Assembly (NCBI GenBank): GCA_021307315.1
Contig: JAJSPD010000083.1
Span: forward strand, 1-64,000
Source of the DNA: Bisporella sp. PMI_857
Taxonomy: Eukaryota; Ascomycota; Leotiomycetes; Helotiales; Helotiaceae
Direction: 5' to 3'
Length of the DNA: 64,000 bases
The notes beneath the pieces were generated by a model. The model was not told where the DNA came from. It did not search any database and was given only the letters and a program-made list of their open reading frames with translations. Positions 20,967 to 32,665 of the stretch are shown here, in pieces. The position numbers and the translations under genes are program-made. Position 1 is the first letter of the stretch, and each line of letters starts with the position of its first letter.

Positions 20967-23186
20967 CTAAAGATGCAAATCCTGATTCAGGCGAGGCCTA
21001 AGTATCCGTGACGAAGTTCCAACAGGGCTGATACGATTAGGAATCCACTCCACTATAAGCTCAGTTAGAACTATTCTTTGAATATTATTGAAATGAGCTT
21101 ACTATCGTGCCTTTCTCCGTGGAAATTGCCAAAATCCAGAACCTCAGGTTCATCTTCCCCATACTGGCGTTTGTGTCCGTAATCTGGTCCCAATTCTGGC
21201 TTGTCACGAACAACCCCGCTTCCAGGCTCAGCTCCAGTGGCAACGCTGATCGACAACTTAGACTTGGCCTTTGCTTTTGACTTCCTTTTCGACTCCTTCG
21301 CGACTTTCTTTGGCTTAGCCACCTTCTGTGGTTCGTTGTCGGAGTTTTGTTTGGTTGAGGCCTCGAGTCCATCCAGTTCCTCTCGTCGTTCTGCTGATAA
21401 TCGAGCTTCTTCCTTAAGCGATACGGTACCGTCATTAAGCCACTCCGGGTTTCCTGGGATATGGTCTGCCTCAGGATACAGCGGCTGGAAGTCATTGCCC
21501 TTGTGTGTCCATTTTATTGGAACGCCTTTCTTCGACATATCTCCACAGTGAAGCGATTCTGCAAGCTCGAGAAAATGGTCCCACACCGGATTGCTTTGAT
21601 CCTTTAAGGCTGTAATCATATTTGTGGCAATAACCCGGGAAGATGGTAGCTTTTCATTGCGTGCAACTTCTTCATCCACGGGGAAGAGCTTTAAAAAGTG
21701 GTCGATATCTTGAGTTCTAGGGATAAGCTCTGCAGCAGCATTCCAGGCTTCATGCCTTTCCAAGTACGTCTCGTATTTGGGCGTCTTCTTTTTGGCTTTA
21801 CTTCGCAGCTTTCGTATCTTGCTCTTGGAATATTTGAGATCATGATACATCTTTTGCTCGGCTGCTGTTGTTTTGGGTTGCTCAGGCTCCTGGTAGTGCC
21901 GCCCTGCTTCTAGCAACCTAGATGGTCCTGCCCCAGTGATATCAGCTTCCTCATCCATCGACTCCTTGTTAAGACGAGCTATAACGCTTGGCTCATCGCG
22001 GATATATATGATCATAAGCCACTGCATCATCCGTGCCTCACTTCCAAAAAACTTCTTCATCACCTCTCCGTAGATTTCTACATTGAAGTACTTTAATATA
22101 GGCTCAATGATAAACTCCTTTGTGTAAACAGGGATGGTTATGCGGTGATACGGGTGATCATCTGTGGGCAGCTCTGGGAGAACGCCGCGGGGTACTGGAG
22201 TCATCCGAAATGGAGAATTCACGTCGACTGTGTGAACGCCAAAGCCCAGATTTGCATGCACCTTTCTGCTATCGAATGAGATTATGGAGCCGGGAATCAC
22301 TATTGTAGGCGTTAGTACCACGCTCAGGCAAGATGATAGCATGCTTACTAGGAATCAAAATCCTGTAGCCACCAATCCAGAGGTGCCCAGGACAGACTTC
22401 GTCTGGGAGATTTGACAAATCTACTAAATGAGTGAGGTATGCTTTATGATCCGTTGAATCGGAATGGAATCCGCCGGATACGCCTAAAGCTTCGGAGAGG
22501 AGTTGATCGATTCGAGCGATGTTGTACTGTACGCTGCTATGGTGCGGGTTATTCTCCGTCCATGGTCTCATCGCTGCACTGATCAGTTGAGCCTTTTCTC
22601 GAGCCCTTTTCAACTCTTCAGGTTCCTGGTAGCACATTTTCTGTATTCCAGAAACAAGTTCAATAAGGTCCCGCATCTCCTCCGCGCCATTCCACTTCCC
22701 TTCCTCTCTTATACAGTCTGTTACCTGCACGCGCTTGACTGCAAGAGGACCTGGCATCTTGCTTATTCCAATAATATATGGTGGATTTTTCTTCTTGAAA
22801 ACTTTCGCCATTTTCTCTACGTGGTCCTTGTGAGACCATAATTTCTGACTCTCCACAAGCTTTTGATAGAGATCTGGGCGGTTTTCCTTCAGATAATCCG
22901 GCGTAGTTACTTGGCATACAAATCTTCTTCCGTGCTTTGACTGGGCATAATAGCTAACATTCGATTGAAGCGAGTGTATTTGCATTGCATCATGCTCTGA
23001 TTTGGAGAACAATCGACCTTGACGAAGAGGATCAGGAACATGTAGAGAAAGTTTATACATCTCTTTGAGCTCCAACGAGTCGTTCTTTTGAAACACTACT
23101 AGGTTTCCCTCCTCGTCAGGCACCAAGTCGAAAATGCCACTATCCGTGGTAGGGGGAGTCGAGGAAAAGCCTCTTAAGGATGGCAT
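20967..23186 (-). CDS. possible TET/JBP-like 2-oxoglutarate/Fe(II) dioxygenase with basic C-terminal half
   Basis: Three exons: 23186-22349, 22299-21103 and 21052-20967, about 706 residues. Both introns are 49-50 bp with good branch sites (TACTAAC and TCTAACT). An alternative start at 23336 would add 50 residues. Residues about 240-320 show a 2OG-dioxygenase layout: GGFHSDSTDH (HxD iron ligands), LVDLSNLPDEVCPGHLWIGG, then PGSIISFDSRKVHANLGFG with a distal His. The order HxD, SNLP, PG, S/F, H resembles TET/JBP-type oxygenases, which oxidise methylated bases in nucleic acids. No signal peptide is present. The second half has lysine-rich runs (SKIRKLRSKAKKKTPK, RKSKAKAKSK) consistent with nuclear or nucleic-acid binding. 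The fold call is moderate, and the substrate is inference. Confidence 0.72.
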
Positions 23187-24169
23187 GTTTGTTAATCCTT
23201 GGGGATGTGCAATAAGACTAAGAATAGTGCTTGTTTTAAAGACTTCTCTGCTTCTAGAAGAAAGATCGAGACAATTCCTAGAGTGGTCGTGGCGTATCTT
23301 TTGTGGAATACCTTTGCGGAGAGGTAAGGAGTGCAAGAATTATTTGTGAGTGCGCAGTGATGCCGCTTTTGGGGTTGAATATGACTGTAAGAGAAAATAC
23401 ACGTGTTCAGCATTATGCGCTATTTAGGTGAAGTAGTCGCAGCCGCGTGCGTAGACGAGGCTCTATATTTACTTAAGGTGACGATTAATGCTTGAATACT
23501 AGCTGCGCAAATTCTTGAACTTTCAAGGATTGTATGTGATGAAAGGTACTATATATATTCCTTCTAATGGACGTCTAGAGGGAGAAGTGCTTTTTAAAGT
23601 ATACTATAATGTATATGTTGGTGACTACCCTGTCCTTAATGCTGTAATCATTTGATAAATAAAATTTATGGATGAAAATTTCACGTAACATGGTTGTTTT
23701 GTGGTAGTCAGGTATGTAACTATAGAAATAAAACGGAGAGAACTTGGCTCTGTTGACTAGAGTACAACATTGTGTAAGAGAATATAAGTATGCAATAATA
23801 GAAGCGTTTTTAATACTTACTATGAGGATTCCAAGAAAATCATCATAGTCTGCAAAAGCATTGTGAAAATCCACATTATTCTCCTGTTCATGTTCTTTCA
23901 CTGACAAGCACTGAGTGTTTGCCCGAGGACCAGGACAGACTGTATGCCTGTAAGTTCTTTAATCCCTGTCCCAACCCACGTCTGTGCAACAATGTCGCCA
24001 CGTTGTGTTTATTCCTTCGTTCTCCAGGTATACATCCTCAGCAGTCAAGGGGGATCGATTGGTAGCAACCGGAAACCAGAGAAGGTTAGGCACGGGTCGG
24101 CAGGCTTTTGGTATTGCCACCAAGAACTATTAGGAGGGAACGAATGTAGGCGACCAACAAGCGACGTGA
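23187..24169. other. intergenic region with coding-like fragments
   Basis: A minus-strand frame at 23575-23907 contains a short stretch ending at a GTAAGT donor near 23822, but no joining exon is found and most of it is AT-rich. On the plus strand 23890-24060 encodes a Cys-containing stretch without a start. Both are too weak to call a gene. Confidence 0.3.
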
Positions 24170-24400
24170 ATTTCAGGAGGCGGCTGAGGAAGTATGGCTG
24201 GTGCTGTTGTGGATCTGCTTAGCGATAGTGGGCACAGGTCAGGAGGCGGCTGAAATGGGACGCGGCTGGTGGATTTCACAAGCGGTGTTAAGGGGGCGGC
24301 TGGTGAAAGAGTGCGCTGGTGGTCGAGGTCAGGAGGCGGCTAAAGAGAGATAACAACAATGTTCAGCGAAATGCGGCTGGTGAAGAGCTCCAGGGACAGT
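24170..24400. repeat. degenerate GC-rich minisatellite-like repeats
   Basis: The core CAGGAGGCGGCTGA recurs in imperfect form near 24175, 24240, 24292 and 24327, with related GCGGCTGGTG copies between them. The unit spacing is about 30-65 bp and irregular. The strand composition is purine-rich on the plus strand. It does not sit inside a supported reading frame. Confidence 0.5.
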
Positions 24401-26225
24401 TAATAAATCTCTTGGGGAAGGAGGCGCCTGAGGATAATTAGCGACGTACAGCTAATGCCTATTCCGAGGAGGGAGGTATTTCGAACTGATATGTAAGGCA
24501 GTGAGTACATAATATTGTGTTCCATCAGAGTAATTTGCTCTCCGAGGCTCAACACTGAGTCAAGATGCAGCAATTATACCAAATGACTGAGGATTAAATG
24601 TACACGCGAAGAAATCTTGAATAGCACTCCAACCCACCATTTCTCCCTCATCTCCCCGATGGCCGGGCAGCAGGTGTACGATGTATATTGAATACGAGGA
24701 TCTAATATTCCCCTTATCCCTCAAGGAGGTGCATCCGGGAACACAATCCTCAGACCGAAAATAGAGGTAGGGCCAAGCAAAACCATTTTCAGATATTAAA
24801 CGGAGGATGATAGTAACACCAGCATTACTTCGAGATATTATTAAGGTCCAGAATACTTGGATATATGGCATCAGAGAAATGCAAAGTATTCTTAGAATCA
24901 ACAGCCATATTGATCCGATTTACTTTCGTTGCCATGATCTCTTCCCCAATATATACTAAACTTCTAGCTAGAAGATTGCCCCACGCTAGCAGTTCACCCT
25001 TTTCAGCAAACCGAAAGACATATTTTTGTTTGACAAGCAATATAGAGCGTTTGCCATCAAGCGCTTTCAACCGCGTTCTCTCCTCCGCTGCAAACTATTC
25101 TAATGCGGCGTTTTCCTCGTATGTTGATATACGCACTCACTTGCACTTGTAGGACTTTGGAATATTGTTGTACATATCTTGTTCGTTGAGCATGAGTGAT
25201 CTCCGAAAGCTGTTTGCGTTAGCAAGCCAGCATGGTTAGCAATTGTCGCATTACCCCCGCAAAAACATAGCATGCAGCAATCGAGTGTAGAAATCAGACC
25301 TGCCTATTATCTAGCGCCGCAACTTTTGTTCCATAATGTGGCATGCTGTGATAGCTTCGTATCGGTTTGGCGTGCTGCTCGCGGGTTGAAGTGGTGGGTG
25401 GCGGCAGAAGGCGATCCCAAAGCAATGGCTGTCTCGTTGCTAAGTGTATATCTGGACTCGGAATACTAACAATCAGCTCTTCCGCCTTTTGGTGTCTAGA
25501 AGGAGATAGTACGCGTGCTGCACCCAGTTTTACAAGATCCGTCGTTCGAGTTGATATGCTAACCCGTCGCCTCAAGCTCTATCCAAGAATATCTTCTCCA
25601 AGCCAACGATACTCAATCAAGTACCGAGCCATATATCGTGAGCCAACAGCGTCCTCCCCGGTATTCTGGTGTAATATCAGACTTGGAGTGGAGCCTTTGG
25701 AGCGTCTTGCTTTATGCCGTTCGCATTTCCCTATGCTGCTGCTTACCTCCAAGTTCGCCCAGACGAACTTCTCGACAAGAAACTCATTATCTTCGGTCTT
25801 CAGCCATGTCAGATAATGGGAAGCAATCATATTCGGAAATTAATATAATATGGCTTGGGAAAGCGACAGTGCTGACTGAAATTTACTAATTTAAAATGAT
25901 GAGAAGGCTGTGGACGAAGTAAGCGCTCCGATATTGAGAAGTAACAATTTCTAGACCAAGTTCAGGCACAACAAGATAGCATACTCCTTAATATTCATTT
26001 ACGTGCGAAACATACCCATAAAGTAGACATAACACTATCAGACTTTCAGCTGCTTCATTCAAGATGATACTTTACATATTGTATTAGGTGTCGCTACATC
26101 TGATTTTTCCATCTCAGAAACTAAGCAATTCTGAAGATCAAGAAAAGTTTAGCTCAGGCCCACTAACCTACGATTAGAAATTCATCATTAATAGCTATTT
26201 TCATCATGCACTCGACCATTATTAA
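24401..26225. other. intergenic region with unassigned minus-strand coding-like segments
   Basis: The minus strand has an open stretch 25095-24825 preceded by an acceptor-like GAATAG; it reads as plausible protein (LLVKQKYVFRFAEKGELLAW, VDSKNTLHFSDA). Further open frames lie at 25830-25579 and 25575-25294. No start, no complete splice chain and no family are recognised. It could be a decayed gene of about 1 kb. Confidence 0.3.
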
Positions 26226-27325
26226 TCACAGCCACAGCAGCGCAAAAACAACACCTCCAGACCCAAGAACCATCTCGTTCCACCTCAAAGCTACCACTCT
26301 TTCTCCTCCGCTTGGCGGAGCTGACGACGTAGCAACAGGGGCTCCTACACTCAGTTAGATCTCTATCAAAACTGCAAATCATACAAGATAGGCGTTACAT
26401 ACCAGTGCTCGTCTGGGTTCCCGCCGTGGTCGTTGCGGACTCACCAGTCGCCGTGCTAGATGAACCAGAAGACCTTGTGGAAGATGTCGTTGTTGCAGAC
26501 GGCGTGAAGGTTGCGAAGGTTTCGGTGACTGGTCCAGCAGACGGTGTGCGAACTGTTGTTGTCGCGGATGGTGTGAATGTCGCGAAACCTCCTGTGATAG
26601 GCCCCGCAGACGGTGTAGGTGTGGAAACAGAATATTTCCAGAGATTACCTTTTTCGCCGCTAGAGGAGGTGTAATCACCGTTTTTAAGGTTTCCAATGGT
26701 GCCATCTCCTAGATGGAAGTCTTTTGTGCTACAGAGTCATCAGTTTAGTTAATAAATAGTGATGGGGACGGGATTGTCAAAGTTCCCAGTGGCTAGGGTT
26801 TGCTGGGATACCCAACTCCAATACACTGGCGACACCCTCCGGCAGGTAGCAACTGCCTCTGCCGCTCTTGCTAGGACACAAAGAGCGATCGATAAAGAAG
26901 GAAAGGCAGCTCCAAAGAAAACAACTCAAACAACCTACGCGGCATTATAACAGAACGCTTCGTCTTCGCCGTCAAGCCTCACACAGTCTTCATTGCCCGT
27001 ACACTGTAAGATCCCACTGCTTCGCCGTCTCAAGAGCCTCCGGTAACGCAGCTCGCATTTATTCTCAGAAGTTTCCGGATCAAAAGAGCCGTCGAAACCG
27101 CTGAGTCCCCCTTCTCCGCCGTCAGCGCCCGGAGAACCGTACAAGCTGGTAACGTGAACGATATCAGCATTTGAAATCGTGCATTGCTTGGCCTGTCATC
27201 CTAGTTACACTCTGCATTTAAATATACATGGGGTTCCGGGGCGGAATCATATTGTTTTGGGGGGGGGAATTTACCTGCAACACACTGGAGGAGAGCGCAG
27301 CCAAGAAAACGCCAAGCGGCTTCAT
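26226..27325 (-). CDS. secreted Ser/Thr-rich protein with probable GPI anchor
   Basis: Four exons join in phase: 27325-27275, 27003-26939, 26728-26403 and 26344-26226, about 186 residues. Two introns are long for this window (271 and 210 bp). The start gives a signal peptide (MKPLGVFLAALSSSVLQ). The mature N-terminus has a small Cys module, CTGNEDCVRLDGEDEAFC, then DGTIGNLKNGDYTSSSGEKG. This matches a recurring pattern of short ascomycete wall proteins. A direct repeat follows (two copies near TPSAGPxTxxFATFTPSATT), a Ser/Thr stalk, and a hydrophobic end (MVLGSGGVVFALLWL) after a small-residue site. Much of it lies in frames too interrupted to show as one open stretch, so the model rests on splice phase and on motif continuity. 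Confidence 0.72.
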
Positions 27326-28305
27326 ACTGCAACGATAGAATCAGGTAGCAGTTTTGGCTGGTCTTGATATGGAAAGGATTGGCTTTTCAATGCAGGATAC
27401 TAAGTATATTTAATATTTTAGAATGGTAGAATCCAGGAGGCATTGAGAAAGAGGTCCAAGTTGGCAATACGAATGATCGGCAACCATCGGTCCTTGCATA
27501 CATAAACGAGCGCCTCCCCCCCCCCCCCCCCAATGATCCCATCCAATCCCCAACATCCTTACCTTCCTCACCGAAACAAGACATCGCGAATCAATCCCCC
27601 AGCGCTGCGCCAAGAATATCATAGCAGTTTGATTTGACTATTCAGGGTAAAGCCCGTTTGGATGGAATTATGAGGCTCAATGGCATAGCCTTCCCATCTT
27701 CGGATGGTCTATTTTTAGTTGTCAGCTCTCTTTCAAGAGACGCTAAGCCGGGGAGTTGAGAGCGGGGAAGCGATGGCCAAGCGAACTTGGAGGGGAGTGG
27801 CGACAACATGGTTTGGCTGTCATACTAGTTGCAGTCAGGTGTTTTCAAGTTAGTAAGCTAAAGAGGAAAATACAGAGCATCCGGCACGTTTGCTCATGAT
27901 AAAGATCACCCTGCCAATTTCAACTGTGCTGGCGTGGGTTGTGACCCTTCCTTCCGACTCTTTACCAGAACACAACCAGACACACACAAATGAACGGGGC
28001 AAACGCAGATGGGGAAGACGGAGCATAGATGAGAAAAATCTGGATTGCAAAGCAAAACGAGAGCGCGCCTGACATATCCTAGTGTTTTCCTGTCCAGTTC
28101 CGAAAACTCCCAAACAATCCTGTGGTATCGTCCCATGCCAAACTCCCAAATCCTAAAATACGCTAACGCCATCAATGCATTCTCCCCGGTTCCAAATATC
28201 AAGCACCATCTATACTCTCCTTCCTCTACAATTTCAAACGTGTATCCCGCTACCTATCACGCGTTTCGTCATCGTCAAAATCATATACACCTATTCATCT
28301 AGCCC
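27326..28305. other. intergenic region with homopolymer tracts
   Basis: A run of about 15 C lies at 27517-27532. Frames at 27850-28302 overlap each other on both strands and have no motif. The right part is the 3' flank of the large mucin-like gene. Confidence 0.4.
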
Positions 28306-31300
28306 TTATACTCTCCACCAATGTCTCTTTATCGCCGGGCTAGCCAGGGGCGACGTCGCCTTCGCTGTTTGAGATGATCCAGCGGTGTCCTTTATACTAT
28401 CTATTTTCTCAGGAGTTTGGGGCTTTCCGCTATGTGGCATAACATGGGGCAGGGGGTCTAAACCAGCGGGAATGGCACCACGGAGATCATCCAAGCTAGG
28501 CTGGTTCCCTTTGGATGTGTTACCCGTGGGTTTGGAGGCGGCTGTTTGAGTATCGGTAGGTTGGCCTCCAATCGTTTTGTCTCCAGTGGGTAGGTTACCA
28601 GTAGAAATATCGTCGACCGGAGTTTTAGGCATGACTTGCGTATTCATTACACTGTCATCATCCGTCGTAGATGTTCCAGTGGGTTCTTCAAGCTTAGCCA
28701 CTGTCGAGTTACCAAGGGCTGAACTGCCTATAGTACCTGTGGTTTGTGGCTCATCAGCTCCAACTGCCATGCTTGGAGCTCCCGTTACGATTGCGGGACT
28801 GTCTATATCACTCGTGACAGTAACAGTCACTGAGGCTATAGTTACTGTCGAAGCTGCTGCGGTAACACTATGATCTACAGTTAGCTATTGCTTCTTCTAT
28901 CAACTTTATATTTTGTCACTACAGAAATGAGCTCAGGGAACATTTTGGAACATGATCACACTCGTGAGATGTTTAGTGATGACGAAATTAGCTGTGAATT
29001 TACTAACGTTACTGCAGCGACGGTCACGGTCTTGTCGCCATCAATAGGTGGTGCGCCGGAGGCTCCAGTATCTGAATCCGGGGTTTTGCTACTGCTCACA
29101 TCAGAGGGTGGAGATACTGTGTCCGAGTTGGACGAGCTGGGGGCTGCAGCAATATCGCCTGGAGTCGAAGCACCTGCAGTCGAAGCATCTGGAGTAGAGG
29201 CATCCGGGGTTGAAGTGTCCGGGGTTGAAGCATCCGGGGTTGAAGCATCCGGGGCTGAGACGTCCGGGCTTGGGGTATTTGGAGTTGAAGCATCTGGAGT
29301 TGAAGCATCTGGAGTTGAAGCATCTGGAGTTGAAGCATCTGGAGTTGAAGCATCTGGAGTTGAAGCACCCGGGGCCGAGCTGTCCGGGACTGAAGCATCT
29401 GGAGTTGGGACATCGTCGGTCGAGGAATCTGGGGTTGAAGTATCTGGGGCCGTGCTGCCTGGAGTTGAAGCATCCGGGGTTGAAGTATCCGGGTTTGGAG
29501 TGCTCAGGCTTGGGGTATCGGAACCTGACGAGTCCGGGGTTGCACCGGCAGGGGTATCAGCACTCGAATCTGCTGCAGCTGGTTCTATGGTGTTTGGCCC
29601 TTCCTGGTTAATGGACGGCTCAGATGATGCCAGACTTGCATCAGAGTCTACAATAGGTTAGAATATTTACAATTTGAGGGAATAATGGAAATGAGCCACG
29701 TACCAGCGCCTGGGGTGCTTGTGCTAGAGTCAAAACCAGCGAGCGGTTCCGTAGTATCACTGGTCGCGGGTGCACCCGTCACATTAGGTTCAGACGAACT
29801 TGCAGAGGGATCTCCAATATCAGAAGGAATATCTTTGGATGGACCAGTAGAAGTGGAATCATCAACTCCAGTAGTAGGCAACTCACTACTTGAACTGAGC
29901 GCTGAGTCTGCCCCGCTTCCCGAAGGGTTGTTTTGGAAAGGGGTGCTCATGGCAGGCTCGCTAGTACCTGAACTATCACTGCCAGGAGTGGGTGCGTCGC
30001 TGCCGATAGTAGAGTCGGTTTCAGAGGAGCCCGCGGGAGAGTCCTTTGCAGTATTGTCACTAGTTGTGCCACTACCTGCGCTAGGTCCTGGCTCAGCTGT
30101 GGCAGGTAGGTCTTCCGATACCGTAGGAGGTCCCTTTGCTGGATCATTGCTGCTAGATTCATCAGTGCTTGATGTTCCACCGCTCGAAGGGGGTACATTT
30201 TCAGAGCCAGCAGGCAAATTGCTTCCAGTTGTCGATGCATTATTGTCGGCTGTGGATACGTCAATATCTGACGACACTGGAGGAGAGTCATCTAGCGGGC
30301 TATCGCTAGTTGGAGCCTCACTCCCAGAAGAAAGCGGGTCGCCACTTGAACTTGGTCCTCCACTTGTTACACCCTCTGAGGGTGATAAACTATTATCTGT
30401 ATCAAGGGGAGTGCTCGAGTTGGCCGCATCTTTGGGGAGATCTGCAGGTAGTCCGGTGGGGCTCGGATCAGAGGAATCTAAAGCGGGATTCGAGGAGCCA
30501 GAATCCAATGTGGTCGGGTCTGAACCGGGGGCTTGTGCATCAGCGTTCGGCGTGACTGGATCAGAGTTGGGAGCGCTGGGGGCAGATGGAAGATCGCTGC
30601 TTGTTCCGGTGCTAATATCTGAAGGCGAACCTGTGGACTCTGAACCAGCTGGAGGCAGAGTGGAATCTGGGCCCGCAGGAAGTTCGCTGCCACCTGAGTC
30701 TGTAGGAAGACCCATAGAGCTCGGCTCCGAAGTCGATGGGGCCAATTCTCCTCCAGAAATGGGAGTGTCACTTTGAATATCTCCTCCTGATCCAGTTGAA
30801 GGAGTGCCTTCGGGGCCACTACCACCTGGTGGAATAGTATCATCTTGAGCACCGCCTAAAGGAGAGTCGGTAGAGTTTAATGAAGAAGGTAGACTCTGGC
30901 TATCGTCGTTTAGAATCGGTGGCGAGTCATCCGAGGGCAATGGTGTCAAACCATCTTTATCACCTGTTGGTAAATCTGTGGAGTTTGACGCAGATGGGAG
31001 AGCGGTGTTACTGTCGTCCACAATCGGGGGAGAGTTGTCCGAGGACGACGAACCAGCATTGTCGGTATCATCTGCAGGTGAAGTCGGGCTACTATCACCA
31101 GCAATTGTCCCAGGTTTATCATCTGAGAGAGTCGAGTTCAAGCCAGTATGAGAATGAATAGTGCCATTAGACGGTTTCCCATAGAAGGGCTTGCCAGGTC
31201 GGCAGTTACCAGTGGTACGCTTCGTTATTGGGTTGATTAGACATTCGGCATCAGTAGGCAGTGGCTCATCTGCTAAGCCAGTAGCAGTTGCCGTACTGTT

Positions 31301-32665
31301 TGAGGGTCGCTTAGTTTGCCCGGCAGAACTAGAAGGAAGCTTAGTGCTCAAGGTCTCTTCGCTCAAGTCACTAATGGTCGAAGGGCTTTTCCATTTCGTG
31401 TGCGCCCCGCTGCTAGAAGAAAGCTCTGTAGATGTAGGAATTATTACGTCATCCGTCAACGTCTTATGAGAAGAATCCGTTAGCCCCGCTCCAGTTGAAA
31501 GCTTTGTAGACGTGAGAGTGTCAGTATCGTCTATCAAAGTATTATAGGTGGAGTCCTTAAGACCTGTTTCAGCTGATAGTTGCGTAGACGTAGGAATATT
31601 AATGTCATCTGTCAATGTCTTACGGCCAGAAGTTTCGAGCCCTGTGCCAGTTGGAAGAGGCGTACCAGAAATGCCTATACTTTTAGACAATCCAGTAGAA
31701 GTTTTAGCAGAACTTGAGAAAGTTGCCGGAGGATCTTCAGATCCGCATCCATCCCCAATAGCTCTCTTTCCACCCTTTTTATGAGCTCCAGGGACCCATG
31801 CACAAGCTGCACTAGAGTCTGGGTCTGCAGTCGAGGATGGTATTGTAGCGTCAAACGCAGTTGATGAGCTTAGCTTAGCCAAAGTCCCAGTAGCAGTAGA
31901 GAGAGTTCCGCTAGATGGTTTCGAAGAAAACAAGCCGTCCGTGGTCCCCGATGATTTAGCAGCATGACTGCCAGAAGTTTGACTATATGGCGGATCTAAG
32001 GTCGATGCTGGGCCACTTGGCGGAGGTAAATAGTGGCTCGATGTCTTAGTAAGTGAGGAACCGCCCAATGTGCCTGTTGCTTCTGTGTAGAGGTTGGAGG
32101 AAAGACTAGTTATGGCATCTTTCAAGGCAGTCTTGGCGAGGGAAGAAGTGGTGAAGGCTGTATCCGTTGGTTCTGAGTCTAGTTCTCCTAGCGATATGCT
32201 AGAGCTGAGCTTGGCATGTAAACTCGAGGCTTTAGTACTTGCAGTCGGTTCAATGAAACTGGAAAGACTCGATGTTCTGGATGCTACTGACGACAGAGCT
32301 GAGCTAGCCAGTTTGTTGAGACTCGAAAATGTGGAACTGCTTGGCACAGTATGTGAAGAGCTGGACTTAAAATTGCCGTCCAATATCGATGATGTGAGGC
32401 TAGATGAGCTTGCTTTAGTGCCTGTTGAGCTAGGTGAGGTAGAAAGCCTTAGAGAGCTCGATGATGAGGATACTGCGCCATAGGCAGGTTTGCTTGCCTT
32501 TGATGCTGCTGCACCTAAATTGCTATTTCCGAGAGCATCAATATTTGTGCTGTCGATATCATTTGAAACATTGTTGGTGGTTCCTTCCGCTTGTCCAGGC
32601 ACAGCCGGCAGAGCGAAAGACGAAGTAGCAAGGAGAACGACAGAGAAGAGAGGAATGTTGCGCAT
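28306..32665 (-). CDS. very large secreted Ser/Thr/Pro-rich mucin-like protein
   Basis: Exons 32665-29704, 29647-29004 and 28884-28306 join in phase to about 1394 residues; the second intron could instead start at 29012. It begins with a signal peptide (MRNIPLFSVVLLATSSFALP). Most of the chain is Ser, Thr, Pro, Gly and Asp, the composition of an O-glycosylated mucin or adhesin. Residues about 300-420 hold three to four copies of a 35-residue unit around KTLTDDxxIPTSTxLS. The second exon encodes tandem TPDAS pentapeptides from a 15-bp DNA repeat. Two Lys-Arg sites flank Cys-containing segments (KKGGKRAIGDGCG and ITKRTTGNCRPG) and may be Kex2-cleaved. No GPI signal or membrane helix is seen at the end (KRHWWRV). 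Function unknown; surface or matrix role is inference. Confidence 0.8.
29161..29505. repeat. 15-bp coding minisatellite (TPDAS units)
   Basis: GGAGTTGAAGCATCT is repeated five times without change at 29281-29355, inside a longer zone of diverged copies. On the minus strand each unit encodes Ser-Thr-Pro-Asp-Ala in frame. Because the unit is 15 bp, gain or loss of copies keeps the frame. Confidence 0.9.

Noticed and set aside
25294..25889. Overlapping plus and minus frames of 80-149 codons
   Set aside because: Both strands are open over the same DNA and neither shows a motif, start context or splice chain.
28888..29661. Plus-strand 257-codon frame made of GVEAS repeats, and other long plus frames up to 32690
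   Set aside because: It is the antisense of the TPDAS-coding minisatellite. The minus strand has the signal peptide, phased introns and continuous Ser/Thr-rich composition.
29685..30776. Plus-strand 363-codon frame
   Set aside because: It lies wholly opposite the first exon of the mucin-like gene. Codons for Ser/Thr/Pro on one strand leave the other open by composition.
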